A DNA stretch of 34,500 bases, taken from positions 1-34,500 of the IMG/VR virus record IMGVR_UViG_3300018424_000003; one strand, given 5' to 3'. Within the stretch, counting starts at the first letter, position 1; each line of letters starts with the position of its first letter. Positions 12,144 to 20,684 of the stretch are shown here, piece by piece. The notes beneath the pieces are model-generated. The model was not told the DNA's origin. It saw only the letters and a program-made list of their open reading frames with translations, and searched no databases. Position numbers and translations under genes: made by a program. This stretch comes from a virus.

Positions 12144-14297
12144 ATGTCAGAAGTACAAGTAGAATCTCAACAAGACCTTACCACTAGTAAAGGCGATTCA
12201 GCCTTAGTTGATATCTGGACAAGAGAAATAGAAAGCGCTGATAAGAATGAAAAAACATGGCGTGCTGAAGCTGCAAAATATTTAGATATCTACAAAGATC
12301 AACACGGTAATAACAAGCGTTATAATATTTTCTGGGCCAATACTCAGACCCTACGCCCTCTTGTATTTTCTAAACTTCCTGATCCAAACATAACTCGTCG
12401 ATATTTAGATAAAGACGAAGATGCTAGAATTGCATCAGAAATGATGGAAAGAGCTGTTAGTTATTGTTTAGAAGATGGTGATGTGAAGTCAGTATTTAAT
12501 AAAGTTAGAGATGATTTTCTAATTTGTGGCCGTGGTATTTCAAGAGTTGTTTATGATCCAGGTGAGATTGTTGAAATTTCTAAAAAAACAATTGATGAAG
12601 AAGGTAATGAAATAGAGTCTGTAGAAGAAGATGTAGATTATAGCTCAAAAAAGGTTCGTGTTGAATATGTGAAGTGGGAAGATTTTAGAATTTCTCCAGA
12701 GACAGTATGGGAAGATGTAAGATGGATTGCCTTTAGACATAAAATGACTAGAGAGCAATTAGTTGATAAATTTGGCTCTATTGGTAGTGAAGTTAATCTG
12801 ACTCAAAGTAGCATAAAAACAGAAGAAGGCTATGTTAAGGATGAAAGTGATTTATTTAAATTTGCTGAAGTTTGGGAAGTATGGGATAAGAACAAAAGAG
12901 AGGTTGTTTGGTTAACAACTGGCCTAGCCGGTCAAGTTCTTAGTAAAGATGAAGATCCATACAATTTAGATGATTTCTTCTGTATTTCTAAACCTTTGGG
13001 CTGTGATTCTGACCCTTCTAGTTTAATTCCTGTGCCTTTGTATAGAATGTATAAATCGCAGGCAGAAGAATTAAATGAGATCGATGATAGAATTAGATCT
13101 CTAGTTGAGCAGGTAAAATATACCGGTGTTTATAACTCAATTGCTGAAGGCTCTGATATTGAGAACTTATTAAATGGCGATGATGGTGAATTTTCCCCTC
13201 TGAAAGGCGTGCAGCCTGGAAGCAATATTAAAGATGCAATCTTTACCAAGCCCATTGTTGATATTATTAATACTATTGCACAGTTAAACGATCAGAAAGC
13301 TCGTGTTATTAATAACATTAGAGATATTACTGGCCTTTCTGATATTGTTCGCGGCACTAGTTTTGCAAGTGAAACTGCAACTGCTCAAAGATTAAAGGGT
13401 GATTTTGCAATTTCTCGCATTCAACCACTACAAGAAGAAGTTGAAATTAATATAAGAAATACAATTCGTCTAATGGCAGAATTAATTGTCGAGAATTACT
13501 CGGCAGTTGAGTTGGCTAAGATGACAAACCTTAAGATAGTAGATATTCAAAGTATTCAGGAAGTTGCTGCAGCTAAACAAAATGCATTGTTAGGTGAAGC
13601 ACAATCTCTGATTGACCCTCAAGACCCAGAGGCACAGCAAAAAATGGCGAGGCTGCAACAAGAAGCAGCCGAAGGTATGAGAAAAACTCTCAAGAAACCT
13701 CTGGAAGATCTTAAGGGATATGCAGTAACTCCTGAACAGCTAGAGAAGCTGGACGTTATTATCAAGAATGATAGGCTCCGTGATTTCTCAATTGATATTG
13801 AAACTGAAAGTACTGTAAGAGTAGATCAGTCTCAAGAAAAGCAAGACAGAATAGAGTTCGTCAACGCTGTTACCAGTTTCTCTAGCGCCCTATTCCCTCT
13901 TTTACAAAATAACATAATTAACAAATCTGCATTTAATGAATTTCTAGGTTTTATTAGCCGTCCATTCAAAGTTGGGCGTAATTTAGAAGAGTTCTTGGTG
14001 CCAGAAGAGGAAGAAGAAGCCCCTCAACAACCATCAGCTGAAGAAATACTAGCGCAAGCTGAGAATCAGAGAAGAGATTTAGAGATGCAATTAAAGGCCC
14101 AGGAAGTCGATATCAAACAGCAAGAAGTAAATATTAAGAAGGCTGAGCTCCTTCAAGATCAAATTCAATTTGAAGATAAAATAGAATTTGAAGATGTAAA
14201 TAAAGAGGCTGACAGAAGAGCTAAATCTGCAGATCAACTTGCTAAAGTCGCTAATGACAGAGTATCAAACTTAATTAGGGAGAGTGATCTAGTATGA
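12144..14297 (+). CDS. P22-like portal protein, 717 aa
   Basis: The N-terminal half has the podovirus portal pattern: Y-N-I-F-W-A-N-T-Q-T-L-R-P near 60-73, R-R-Y-L-D-K-D-E-D-A-R-I-A-S-E near 84-99, and D-F-L-I-C-G-R-G-I-S-R-V-V-Y near 128-141. A helical, Glu-rich C-terminal segment (from about 640) would form the crown or barrel. Length matches P22 gp1 (about 725). The ring of 12 copies sits at one capsid vertex, docks the terminase and passes DNA. It opens the late structural block after the inverted repeat. Confidence 0.9.
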   Translation: MSEVQVESQQDLTTSKGDSALVDIWTREIESADKNEKTWRAEAAKYLDIYKDQHGNNKRYNIFWANTQTLRPLVFSKLPDPNITRRYLDKDEDARIASEMMERAVSYCLEDGDVKSVFNKVRDDFLICGRGISRVVYDPGEIVEISKKTIDEEGNEIESVEEDVDYSSKKVRVEYVKWEDFRISPETVWEDVRWIAFRHKMTREQLVDKFGSIGSEVNLTQSSIKTEEGYVKDESDLFKFAEVWEVWDKNKREVVWLTTGLAGQVLSKDEDPYNLDDFFCISKPLGCDSDPSSLIPVPLYRMYKSQAEELNEIDDRIRSLVEQVKYTGVYNSIAEGSDIENLLNGDDGEFSPLKGVQPGSNIKDAIFTKPIVDIINTIAQLNDQKARVINNIRDITGLSDIVRGTSFASETATAQRLKGDFAISRIQPLQEEVEINIRNTIRLMAELIVENYSAVELAKMTNLKIVDIQSIQEVAAAKQNALLGEAQSLIDPQDPEAQQKMARLQQEAAEGMRKTLKKPLEDLKGYAVTPEQLEKLDVIIKNDRLRDFSIDIETESTVRVDQSQEKQDRIEFVNAVTSFSSALFPLLQNNIINKSAFNEFLGFISRPFKVGRNLEEFLVPEEEEEAPQQPSAEEILAQAENQRRDLEMQLKAQEVDIKQQEVNIKKAELLQDQIQFEDKIEFEDVNKEADRRAKSADQLAKVANDRVSNLIRESDLV

Positions 14298-14617
14298 CAA
14301 AAGAACTAATGAGAAACATGGAAGGTCGCTACGAATATATTGAGAAGAAGGATCAAGAAATAAAGGACTGGAATGATCCTGAGTTAATTAATTTTATGAG
14401 ATCTGTTACAGCTGGAAACTTTGTTTCTGATGAACAAAAAGCGGAAGAAATAAAGAATTATAAAAGTAAGAAGAAACAAGGTGAGGATCTAACTGTAGAT
14501 GGATATATTAATAAACATGGTGGCATAGAGAGTAATGTTGATGGTAGTATACATACCTCAAAATCCTCTTATATGGAGCACCTAAAGGCAAATAATTGCA
14601 CAATAAAGGATTGGTAA
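14294..14617 (+). CDS. Small protein following the portal, 107 aa
   Basis: Overlaps the portal stop by four bases (ATGA). A charged N-terminal half is followed by V-D-G-Y-I-N-K-H-G-G and V-D-G-S-I-H-T-S-K-S-S-Y-M-E-H-L-K, ending N-C-T-I-K-D-W. The D-G-x-I-x-(S/T)-x-S-x-x-x-E-H-L element resembles a short conserved end found in small proteins placed after portal genes of other podoviruses. Function unknown. Confidence 0.65.
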   Translation: MTKELMRNMEGRYEYIEKKDQEIKDWNDPELINFMRSVTAGNFVSDEQKAEEIKNYKSKKKQGEDLTVDGYINKHGGIESNVDGSIHTSKSSYMEHLKANNCTIKDW

Positions 14618-14618
14618 T

Positions 14619-14951
14619 ATGGCAACAAACCAAGGAAACATAATAGCAGCGATTGAAACTTTAGTCTCAAAGACGGGGCTTAATTATAGTGAAGCTATAT
14701 TAGAGCTTGCCGCCAACCAAAGTATAACAAACACCAATGTTACAGGTGCCTTAACAGAATATTTACAAAGCAACCTTTCTAGCTCCAAAACCAATATCAA
14801 TGAATTACTGGCTGAATATTCAGCTACTCATTTTGATGGAAACATTAATTCTATCAATGACTTAACTTTGGGCATAGGTAGCTCCAATAATTGGAATAGC
14901 ATTTCCACAAATTGGGAGAGCCTATCAAGCAATTGGGAAAGTTTAACTTAA
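14619..14951 (+). CDS. Hypothetical protein with NW(E)SL repeats, 110 aa
   Basis: Ser/Asn/Thr-rich, with an N-terminal helix (I-I-A-A-I-E-T-L-V-S-K) and a C-terminal repeat N-W-N-S-I, N-W-E-S-L, N-W-E-S-L. This composition is typical of virion appendage proteins, and it lies just ahead of two fibre-like genes. It begins one base after the previous stop. I cannot assign a fold or role. Confidence 0.6.
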   Translation: MATNQGNIIAAIETLVSKTGLNYSEAILELAANQSITNTNVTGALTEYLQSNLSSSKTNINELLAEYSATHFDGNINSINDLTLGIGSSNNWNSISTNWESLSSNWESLT

Positions 14952-14970
14952 ATTAATAAATTTTTTAGCT

Positions 14971-16164
14971 ATGGCAGCACTTACAGGAAATACAGTAGCA
15001 AATACATATAAAGACTTACTACAAGTTAGTAATAGCAACTCGGGTATCGATGCAACCCTTAGAGCAGTATCCGATGGAGAAGATACAAGTAGCCCACTTC
15101 AATTATCGTCTTCTGACGTAGCACATACCGGTCTAACAGCATCAGAACTTGTGGCGACTGGCGCTTCAAAGGAATTTGTTTCTCTTGCGGTGGCAACCTA
15201 CCCTTCTCTAGCAGAATTAGCTTATGTTAAAGGTGTTACAAGCGCTATCCAAACTCAGATGGATGCAAAAGTATCAACCACTCTAACAGATACTAATATC
15301 TTAGTTGGTAACGGCTCAAATGTCGCAACAGGAGTGGCAATGTCCGGAGATGCAACACTTGCCAATACTGGTGCCATAACAATTGCTTCAGATGCAGTTA
15401 CTTATGACAAGATGCAAGATACTTCTGGTACTGACGTTATATTAGGTAGGTCAACCGCTGGGGCTGGAACTATAGAAGAAATTACTTGCACCTCAGCTGG
15501 TCGAGCACTTTTAGATGATGCTAATGCTGCTGCCCAAAGAACAACTTTAGGACTAGTACCTGGGACAGACGTTTTGGCTAATGTTGTAGAAGATACAACT
15601 CCTCAATTAGGTGGACAATTAGATGTAAATGGTAACGCTTTAGGTGATGGTACTAACGAATTATTAAAATTCACTGAAACTGGAAGCGCGGTAAATGAAT
15701 TCACAATTGTAAATGCTGCAACTGGTAATGCACCAGCTTTACAGGCAACGGGTGACGATACAAATATTGATATCCAATTAACCCCTAAGGGAACCGGCGT
15801 TGTTAAAGGCGTTTCTATCCCTTTCACATTTGCTCTTTCTGATGAAACGACAGCAATTGAAACAGGAACTGCTAAATTAACTTGGAGAACTCCTTATGCC
15901 TGCACAGTTAATGATGTTAGAGGCTCTCTTTCAACAGCTTCTTCCTCAGGCACCCCGACTTTCGATATTAATGAAGGTGGCGTATCTATTCTTTCTACAA
16001 AATTAACAATCGATGCTAATGAAAAAACTAGCACTACAGCTGCGACTCCCGTTGTTATTAGTGACTCTTCATTAGCAGATGATGCTGAAATTACTTTCGA
16101 TATTGATACAGCTGGAACTGGGGCAACTGGCGCTAAAATAACAATGTATTTAACTAGGACTTAA
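14971..16164 (+). CDS. Tail fibre/appendage-type structural protein, 397 aa
   Basis: The start (A-L-T-G-N-T-V-A-N-T-Y-K-D-L-L-Q-V) and next segment (S-G-I-D-A-T-L-R-A-V, S-P-L-Q-L-S-S) are the pattern seen at the N-terminus of many phage fibre-like proteins. The centre is Gly/Ala/Thr-rich beta sequence (V-L-A-N-V-V-E-D-T-T-P-Q-L-G-G-Q-L-D) and the last third (G-T-A-K-L-T-W-R-T-P-Y) resembles a C-terminal adhesin-type beta domain. It is likely a virion surface fibre, unusual in lying between portal and scaffold. Confidence 0.7.
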   Translation: MAALTGNTVANTYKDLLQVSNSNSGIDATLRAVSDGEDTSSPLQLSSSDVAHTGLTASELVATGASKEFVSLAVATYPSLAELAYVKGVTSAIQTQMDAKVSTTLTDTNILVGNGSNVATGVAMSGDATLANTGAITIASDAVTYDKMQDTSGTDVILGRSTAGAGTIEEITCTSAGRALLDDANAAAQRTTLGLVPGTDVLANVVEDTTPQLGGQLDVNGNALGDGTNELLKFTETGSAVNEFTIVNAATGNAPALQATGDDTNIDIQLTPKGTGVVKGVSIPFTFALSDETTAIETGTAKLTWRTPYACTVNDVRGSLSTASSSGTPTFDINEGGVSILSTKLTIDANEKTSTTAATPVVISDSSLADDAEITFDIDTAGTGATGAKITMYLTRT

Positions 16165-16167
16165 TTT

Positions 16168-17001
16168 ATGCCTTATTTAGTAAATCCATATCTATTTGTT
16201 GATGTTTCTGTTACCTGGCGAGCAGGTGGATCATTATCTACTGGTAGAAACAACCATGTTGCAGGTGGAACATTATCTGCTAGCTTTGTTGCAACAGGCA
16301 GGGTTACTGGCGGTAGTAATACTACTTCTACCGAAGAATATAATGGTTCTAGCTTTTCAAGTGGAGGAGCCGTTTCAACTGCGGTAAGGGGGCTATCTGG
16401 ATTTGGAACATTAACTGCTGGTGTAAAAGCTGCTGGTTGGACGGGCGCTGTTTCTAGTGATGTAACTGAAGAATATGACGGTACAAGCTGGAGCGGTGGC
16501 GGAACTTTAGCAACCGGCATTGCAAACCCCACAGGATTTGGAACATTGTCAGCAGGTGTTAGCACTGGAGGTAATGGAACAAACGCAACAGAAGAATATA
16601 ATGGTACATCATGGAGTAGTGGCGGTGCATCATCATCTAATCATGAAAGTCCCGCTGGAGCAGGAACATTATCTGCTGGTCTTGTTATTGCTGGTGCTAG
16701 TGGCGCAAGAATTACAACATGTGAAGAATATAATGGTACAAGTTGGAGTAGTGGCGGCTCTATTACAACTGCAACTAGAGATCTTGGAGCATTTGGGACA
16801 CAGACGGATTCTATTATGTTTGGGGGAAATGATACTGGTGGAGAATTAACTACAGCTGAATCTTACGATGGTAGTACTTGGTCTGGTATTGATTCTTTAG
16901 CTACAGCTAGAAGCGATACTTATGGATGTGGTAGCACTACAGCAGGGTTTGCTACAGCTGGTGGTGCCAGTTATTTAGCTTCAACGGAGGAGTATTCTTA
17001 A
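16168..17001 (+). CDS. Kelch-like six-repeat beta-propeller protein, 277 aa
   Basis: Six repeats of 41-45 residues each hold (T/A)-E-E-Y-(N/D)-G-x-S-(W/F)-S-x-G-G followed by a glycine/alanine-rich strand set ending A-(T/A)-G. Repeat starts in DNA are near 16333, 16468, 16591, 16723, 16858 and 16986. This spacing and Gly-Gly doublet is the kelch/galactose-oxidase pattern, giving a six-bladed propeller. Next to a fibre-like gene it would be a receptor-binding or decoration protein; no enzyme active site is visible. No signal peptide is expected in a virion protein. Confidence 0.75.
   Translation: MPYLVNPYLFVDVSVTWRAGGSLSTGRNNHVAGGTLSASFVATGRVTGGSNTTSTEEYNGSSFSSGGAVSTAVRGLSGFGTLTAGVKAAGWTGAVSSDVTEEYDGTSWSGGGTLATGIANPTGFGTLSAGVSTGGNGTNATEEYNGTSWSSGGASSSNHESPAGAGTLSAGLVIAGASGARITTCEEYNGTSWSSGGSITTATRDLGAFGTQTDSIMFGGNDTGGELTTAESYDGSTWSGIDSLATARSDTYGCGSTTAGFATAGGASYLASTEEYS
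16333..17001 (+). repeat. Tandem DNA repeats (about 123-135 bases) encoding propeller blades
   Basis: The string GAAGAATATAATGGTAC and near versions recurs at 16333, 16468, 16591, 16723, with more diverged copies at 16858 and 16986. Periods are 135, 123, 132, 135 and 128. DNA identity between central copies is high enough for recombination, which could vary blade number. Confidence 0.7.
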
Positions 17002-17246
17002 TGAAAGTTTTTGAATTAAAAGAAAAAGTAATCTCTGGCTTAATTAGTCATGAGGATAAAGAGTCTTTAGGCTTATCTTTCCGATTATTTGTAGATAAGT
17101 TTTTGGTTGTAGAAGGTGAGAACGAAAATTCCTGGACGCCTAGTATTTCTTGCGACGAAGTATCTAAAGAATACGCGCAATCTGAATTGGATAAAAATAC
17201 ATATACAGATCCAGAAACCGGAGAAGTAGTAAATTTAATTATATGA
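17001..17246 (+). CDS. Hypothetical acidic protein, 81 aa
   Basis: Starts one base inside the previous stop (TAATG). Acidic, with pieces such as S-L-G-L-S-F-R-L-F-V-D-K-F-L-V-V-E-G and D-P-E-T-G-E-V-V-N. It overlaps the next gene by four bases. Possibly a chaperone for the fibre or propeller protein, by position only. No family recognised. Confidence 0.6.
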   Translation: MKVFELKEKVISGLISHEDKESLGLSFRLFVDKFLVVEGENENSWTPSISCDEVSKEYAQSELDKNTYTDPETGEVVNLII

Positions 17247-17953
17247 TTACATTAAATAAATACGCAAGCGATTCGCTACAAAGCATAAAGAATAGTAACT
17301 TCTTATCAGAAGAAGATTTCAACGCTATTCAAACCATGCAAGAAGAGCTTCAAGATACTTATGAGAAGCGTCAAATCTGGAGAACAGAAACAGAGATGAT
17401 GGTTTCTGTTTTAAATAATGTTAAATTCCCTACTAAGGCATCTAAATATTGGCAAGCTGTTAAGGAGCAAGCTGTATTCTTTGAGAATCTTGCTACCCTA
17501 AGTTTCGAGTATCAACGCAATATATTACAAGTAAAACGCATTCTAAAGAAGTTGGAAACAACTGAAGATGAACTAGATAGAGAAGAATTAGAAATAGATT
17601 TAAAAGAAGCTGAGTTTAAGAAGAAGAATATGGAGATTGCAGCAAAAGACAGAATGAGAGAGCTTAAACTTTGGAGTAAAATAAAGGATGAATTAAACGA
17701 TGGGAGTTTTGATGATAAGGATGTTAACAATCATCAATTAATAAGTTACGGACAAAGATTTATCAACGAGGCTTTACTTGCTGGAAACAATGGCAGCCCT
17801 TCTGAGAATAGAAATATACAAGGATTGGTACAAACAACTCTAAAGGCTTGTCAGGAAAAAGGTGTTATGGATAAGGTACTCGAAGGATTACCTGAGGAAC
17901 ATTTAAAGATTTTAGAGCGTTCAAACGTGCTAAAATCATTAGATAATTCTTGA
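17243..17953 (+). CDS. Hypothetical coiled-coil protein, 236 aa
   Basis: Long helical protein; residues about 95-150 are a charged coiled coil (L-K-K-L-E-T-T-E-D-E-L-D-R-E-E-L-E). It begins with an ATGA overlap with the upstream gene, so it closes the fibre/propeller cluster. The C-terminus (L-E-R-S-N-V-L-K-S-L) is followed at once by the 19-bp inverted repeat before the scaffold gene. An internal or scaffold-type virion protein is possible; no family recognised. Confidence 0.6.
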   Translation: MITLNKYASDSLQSIKNSNFLSEEDFNAIQTMQEELQDTYEKRQIWRTETEMMVSVLNNVKFPTKASKYWQAVKEQAVFFENLATLSFEYQRNILQVKRILKKLETTEDELDREELEIDLKEAEFKKKNMEIAAKDRMRELKLWSKIKDELNDGSFDDKDVNNHQLISYGQRFINEALLAGNNGSPSENRNIQGLVQTTLKACQEKGVMDKVLEGLPEEHLKILERSNVLKSLDNS

Positions 17954-17957
17954 CTTT

Positions 17958-18009
17958 TAACACTATATATAGTAGTTTTTTCTTATAATTACTACTACAT
18001 ATAGTGTTA
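17958..18009 (+). promoter_or_regulatory. 19-bp inverted repeat enclosing TATAAT, before the scaffold gene
   Basis: TAACACTATATATAGTAGT (17958-17976) and ACTACTACATATAGTGTTA (17991-18009) pair at 18 of 19 positions. The 14-base interval contains TATAAT at 17984-17989. TTGACT lies at 17950-17955, too far for that -10. As DNA it could be an operator over a promoter for the capsid genes; as RNA it is a stable hairpin 22 bases before the scaffold start. Confidence 0.65.
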
Positions 18010-18031
18010 ATGATTAAAAATAGTATTTTAT

Positions 18032-19063
18032 ATGAATCAAGAAACTCTACAAGAAAATTCAGCTGATTTAGCTATGGAGCAAGCGGTTACTCAGATGTTT
18101 GAAAACCAGGATACTCCTACGCAAGAATCTAAAGAAGAATCTGCAGAGGTAGAAGAAATAAATACTGAAGCTGAAGATGATAATATAGAGCCTCAAGAGA
18201 CAGTAGGGGCTAATAATGATGAACAAGAGATAACTGATGTTGAGGAAAGTGACCTTGATAAAGAGCTTAGCGGCCATGTTAAGGAATTTAAAGATCTCGT
18301 CAAATCAGTAGAGGACCCTGAACTAAGAGAAAAGCTAATAAATGCAGGCAAGAAATCGCGTGCTGATTTAGATAGAAAGCGCTTAGAATTAGGCGAATCA
18401 AAAAAAATTATAGATGTTTTGGAAGATGCAATTCAAGCAAATAATCTTGGCTATTCTAAGCAACAATATGCTCAGATGGTTAAGAATTATGCAGATTTTG
18501 AAGCGCTGACTGCAAGAGATCCTAGACAGGCAATAGAGTTGTTAGCAAAACAAACTAATGTTGACCTAACAAACTTTGGTAAATCTACTGTTTCGGAAAG
18601 TGAAATTGATGATGAAGATTACAGAACTCCGGAAGAGATTAGATTATCAAATGAATTATCAGATATTAGAAATAAACTCGAATCATTTGAACAGCAAAAA
18701 CAAAAAGAGCAGCAAATCTCAGCTAAGAAAGAAATAGAAAATTTCTCTCAAGCGAAAGATGCCAATGGAAATCTTAAGCATCCTTATTTTGATAGAGTAA
18801 GGCATAATATGGCCCTATTCTTCAATGATTCCAATCCTGATATGACGATGGAAAAAGCCTATCAAAAAGCTGTGCTTCTTGATGACGAGCTTGCGTCTGT
18901 TAGAGAGGAAGAGATCTTAAGAAAAGCTGAAGCAAAAAGACAAGCTGAAATACAGAAGGCTAAAAAATTAAAAAAACAGTCTTCTAAAGGCAGCTCTGTC
19001 AAAGCTTCAACTACTGATCCTGAGGCCGCTACTGAAGCTTTTATTAGAAGCTTGTATAGCTAA
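18032..19063 (+). CDS. Scaffolding-type protein, 343 aa
   Basis: A very acidic N-terminal third (strings of Glu/Asp from residues 30-80), a helical middle with repeated charged heptads (R-A-D-L-D-R-K-R-L-E-L-G-E) and a basic C-terminal helix (K-K-L-K-K-Q-S-S-K-G) before A-F-I-R-S-L-Y-S. Acidic-helical proteins with a basic tail directly before the coat gene are scaffold proteins that guide procapsid assembly and then leave. Size is near P22 gp8 (303). Assigned by position and composition. Confidence 0.75.
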   Translation: MNQETLQENSADLAMEQAVTQMFENQDTPTQESKEESAEVEEINTEAEDDNIEPQETVGANNDEQEITDVEESDLDKELSGHVKEFKDLVKSVEDPELREKLINAGKKSRADLDRKRLELGESKKIIDVLEDAIQANNLGYSKQQYAQMVKNYADFEALTARDPRQAIELLAKQTNVDLTNFGKSTVSESEIDDEDYRTPEEIRLSNELSDIRNKLESFEQQKQKEQQISAKKEIENFSQAKDANGNLKHPYFDRVRHNMALFFNDSNPDMTMEKAYQKAVLLDDELASVREEEILRKAEAKRQAEIQKAKKLKKQSSKGSSVKASTTDPEAATEAFIRSLYS

Positions 19064-19086
19064 GAAATAATTTGAGTGAAACTAAT

Positions 19087-19112
19087 ATCTATTAAGACAA
19101 TTTTTAATAGAT
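19087..19112 (+). promoter_or_regulatory. 9-bp inverted repeat just before the major capsid start
   Basis: ATCTATTAA (19087-19095) and TTAATAGAT (19104-19112) pair perfectly around an eight-base loop; the stem ends eight bases before the coat ATG. It resembles, in placement, the stems before portal and scaffold. It may affect mRNA stability or start selection; no good Shine-Dalgarno follows it. Confidence 0.5.
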
Positions 19113-19120
19113 AAGTAAAA

Positions 19121-20077
19121 ATGACTAATCCAAACGTTTCACAAATTTTGACTACTACCTTGGATAATTACAAGGCTAGTATTACAGATAACGTTATCAA
19201 TAATCACCCGCTTTTAGTTAAAATGCAGGAGAAAGGTAACATTATCAAAGAATCAGGTGGTGCTTCTTTCCAAGAAAAACTATCTTATGCATCTAACGGA
19301 ACTGTTCAATTCCAAGGCGAGTATGATACTTTTGACACAACTGTTCAAGACGTATTAACTTCTGCTGAATTCTCTCAGAAAATCCTTACTGGTACAGTAA
19401 CTATGTCTGGTAAAGAAATGAAGCAAAACGCAGGCGCTGAAAGAATCGTTCCTCTTCTTAAAAACAAAATGAAAGTTTTAGAAGCTTCTTTGAAAAACCA
19501 ATTAGGTTCTTCAATTTACGCTGATGGAACTGGATCTGGTGGAAATGAAATCGGCGGTTTACAATCTTTAGTTGCTGATGATCCAACTACTGGTACTGTT
19601 GGTGGCATTAACAGAGCTAGCTACTCTTTCTGGCAGAACAAGTTGTATGACTTCTCTGTAGAAACAGTAACTCCTTCTGCTACTACTATCCAAAGCGCAA
19701 TGAACACTCTTTACATTCGTTGCCAAGTACAATCAGGTGAATTACCAGATTTGATTGCAGCTGACGCTACTTACTTCGGATACTACGAAGATTCTCTTCA
19801 AACTATCCAAAGAATCACTGATGGTAAACTTGGTCAATTAGGCTTCGCTGTTGTTAAATACAAAGGCGCTGACGTATTCTACGATCCTGAGGCTCCATCT
19901 GCGCACATGTACTTTATCAATTCAGATCATATCTTCCTTAAATACTTAGGTGATTCATTATTTGAAACTGGTGAAACTACTCGTCCTGTTAACCAAGACG
20001 TGTATGTAACTCCACTTGTATTTACTGGAAACATGACAATTGATAACGCTCGTGTACACGGTGTAATGATTGCATAG
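19121..20077 (+). CDS. Major capsid (coat) protein, 318 aa
   Basis: Placed after the scaffold gene. The protein begins V-S-Q-I-L-T-T-T-L-D-N-Y and has V-Q-F-Q-G-E-Y-D-T-F-D (a strand pair) and E-A-S-L-K-N-Q-L-G-S-S-I-Y-A-D-G-T-G-S-G-G-N, the pattern of a class of HK97-fold coat proteins (P22-like and related podoviruses). Many codons end in C (TTC, TAC, GAC, AAC) compared with the neighbours, consistent with very high expression. Several hundred copies would form the shell. Confidence 0.87.
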   Translation: MTNPNVSQILTTTLDNYKASITDNVINNHPLLVKMQEKGNIIKESGGASFQEKLSYASNGTVQFQGEYDTFDTTVQDVLTSAEFSQKILTGTVTMSGKEMKQNAGAERIVPLLKNKMKVLEASLKNQLGSSIYADGTGSGGNEIGGLQSLVADDPTTGTVGGINRASYSFWQNKLYDFSVETVTPSATTIQSAMNTLYIRCQVQSGELPDLIAADATYFGYYEDSLQTIQRITDGKLGQLGFAVVKYKGADVFYDPEAPSAHMYFINSDHIFLKYLGDSLFETGETTRPVNQDVYVTPLVFTGNMTIDNARVHGVMIA

Positions 20078-20107
20078 GTTATTAACTAATAAATAAGGAT
20101 TAAAGAA

Positions 20108-20611
20108 ATGTCTGATTTTAAAAGCATTGAACAAACAGTTTATAGCCAAGCTATAGACGAAACTTCATCAACTGCTCAAGTTCAACTAGGAACTATTATT
20201 CGCGCTGTGGATAAAGCTTCTACTGACTATGGCGTTGGTGAGTTTATTTACTTAAAAGGCGTTGCTTCAACTGTTGTTGGTTCAACTGTTACTTATAACG
20301 CTGACGACTTCTCAACTGCCTTAGCTGTTGCTGATGCTGTTGGACCAGTTGCTTTTGCAATGTCTGCAAACGTTGCCGACCAGTATGGTTGGTATCAAAT
20401 CAGTGGTAAAGCTGTAGGTAAAGTACTTGCCAGCTTCGCTGATAATGCTGATTGCTACCTAACTGCAACTGCCGGCTCTATTGATGATGCTGACGTTGCT
20501 GGTGATTACATCAGAAGATGTAAAGGTGCGTCTGCAATTGACACTCCTTCAACTGGACTTGCTGAGTTAGAAATCGCTCGTCCTGAAGTTGCTGATGGCA
20601 AAGATAACTAA
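20108..20611 (+). CDS. DUF2190-like capsid decoration/head fibre protein, 167 aa
   Basis: Ala/Gly/Val-rich beta protein directly after the coat gene, with I-R-A-V-D-K-A, G-E-F-I-Y-L-K-G-V-A-S-T-V, then P-V-A-F-A-M-S-A-N and Y-G-W-Y-Q-I-S-G-K-A. This matches small proteins (DUF2190-like) that decorate capsids. Spacing of 30 bases with AAGGA upstream; followed by a terminator hairpin, so it ends the coat transcript. Codon use is also C-ending, as in the coat gene. Confidence 0.68.
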   Translation: MSDFKSIEQTVYSQAIDETSSTAQVQLGTIIRAVDKASTDYGVGEFIYLKGVASTVVGSTVTYNADDFSTALAVADAVGPVAFAMSANVADQYGWYQISGKAVGKVLASFADNADCYLTATAGSIDDADVAGDYIRRCKGASAIDTPSTGLAELEIARPEVADGKDN

Positions 20612-20627
20612 TCTTTAGCTATTCACT

Positions 20628-20656
20628 GGGAGGGGGGAGAAATCTCCTCTCCTTTT
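20628..20656 (+). terminator. Intrinsic terminator after the coat/decoration genes
   Basis: A G-rich arm GGGAGGGGGGAGA (20628-20640) pairs with TCTCCTCTCC (20643-20652) through G-C and G-U pairs and is followed by TTTT (20653-20656). Placed 17 bases after the decoration gene stop; it would make the coat and decoration genes the most abundant late messages. Confidence 0.6.
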
Positions 20657-20684
20657 AATAATAACAAATTAAATAAATAAGACT

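Noticed and set aside
16173-16565. 130-aa minus-strand frame under the propeller gene
   Set aside because: It is the mirror of the kelch-like repeats, rich in Pro/Val/Leu, with no start signals.
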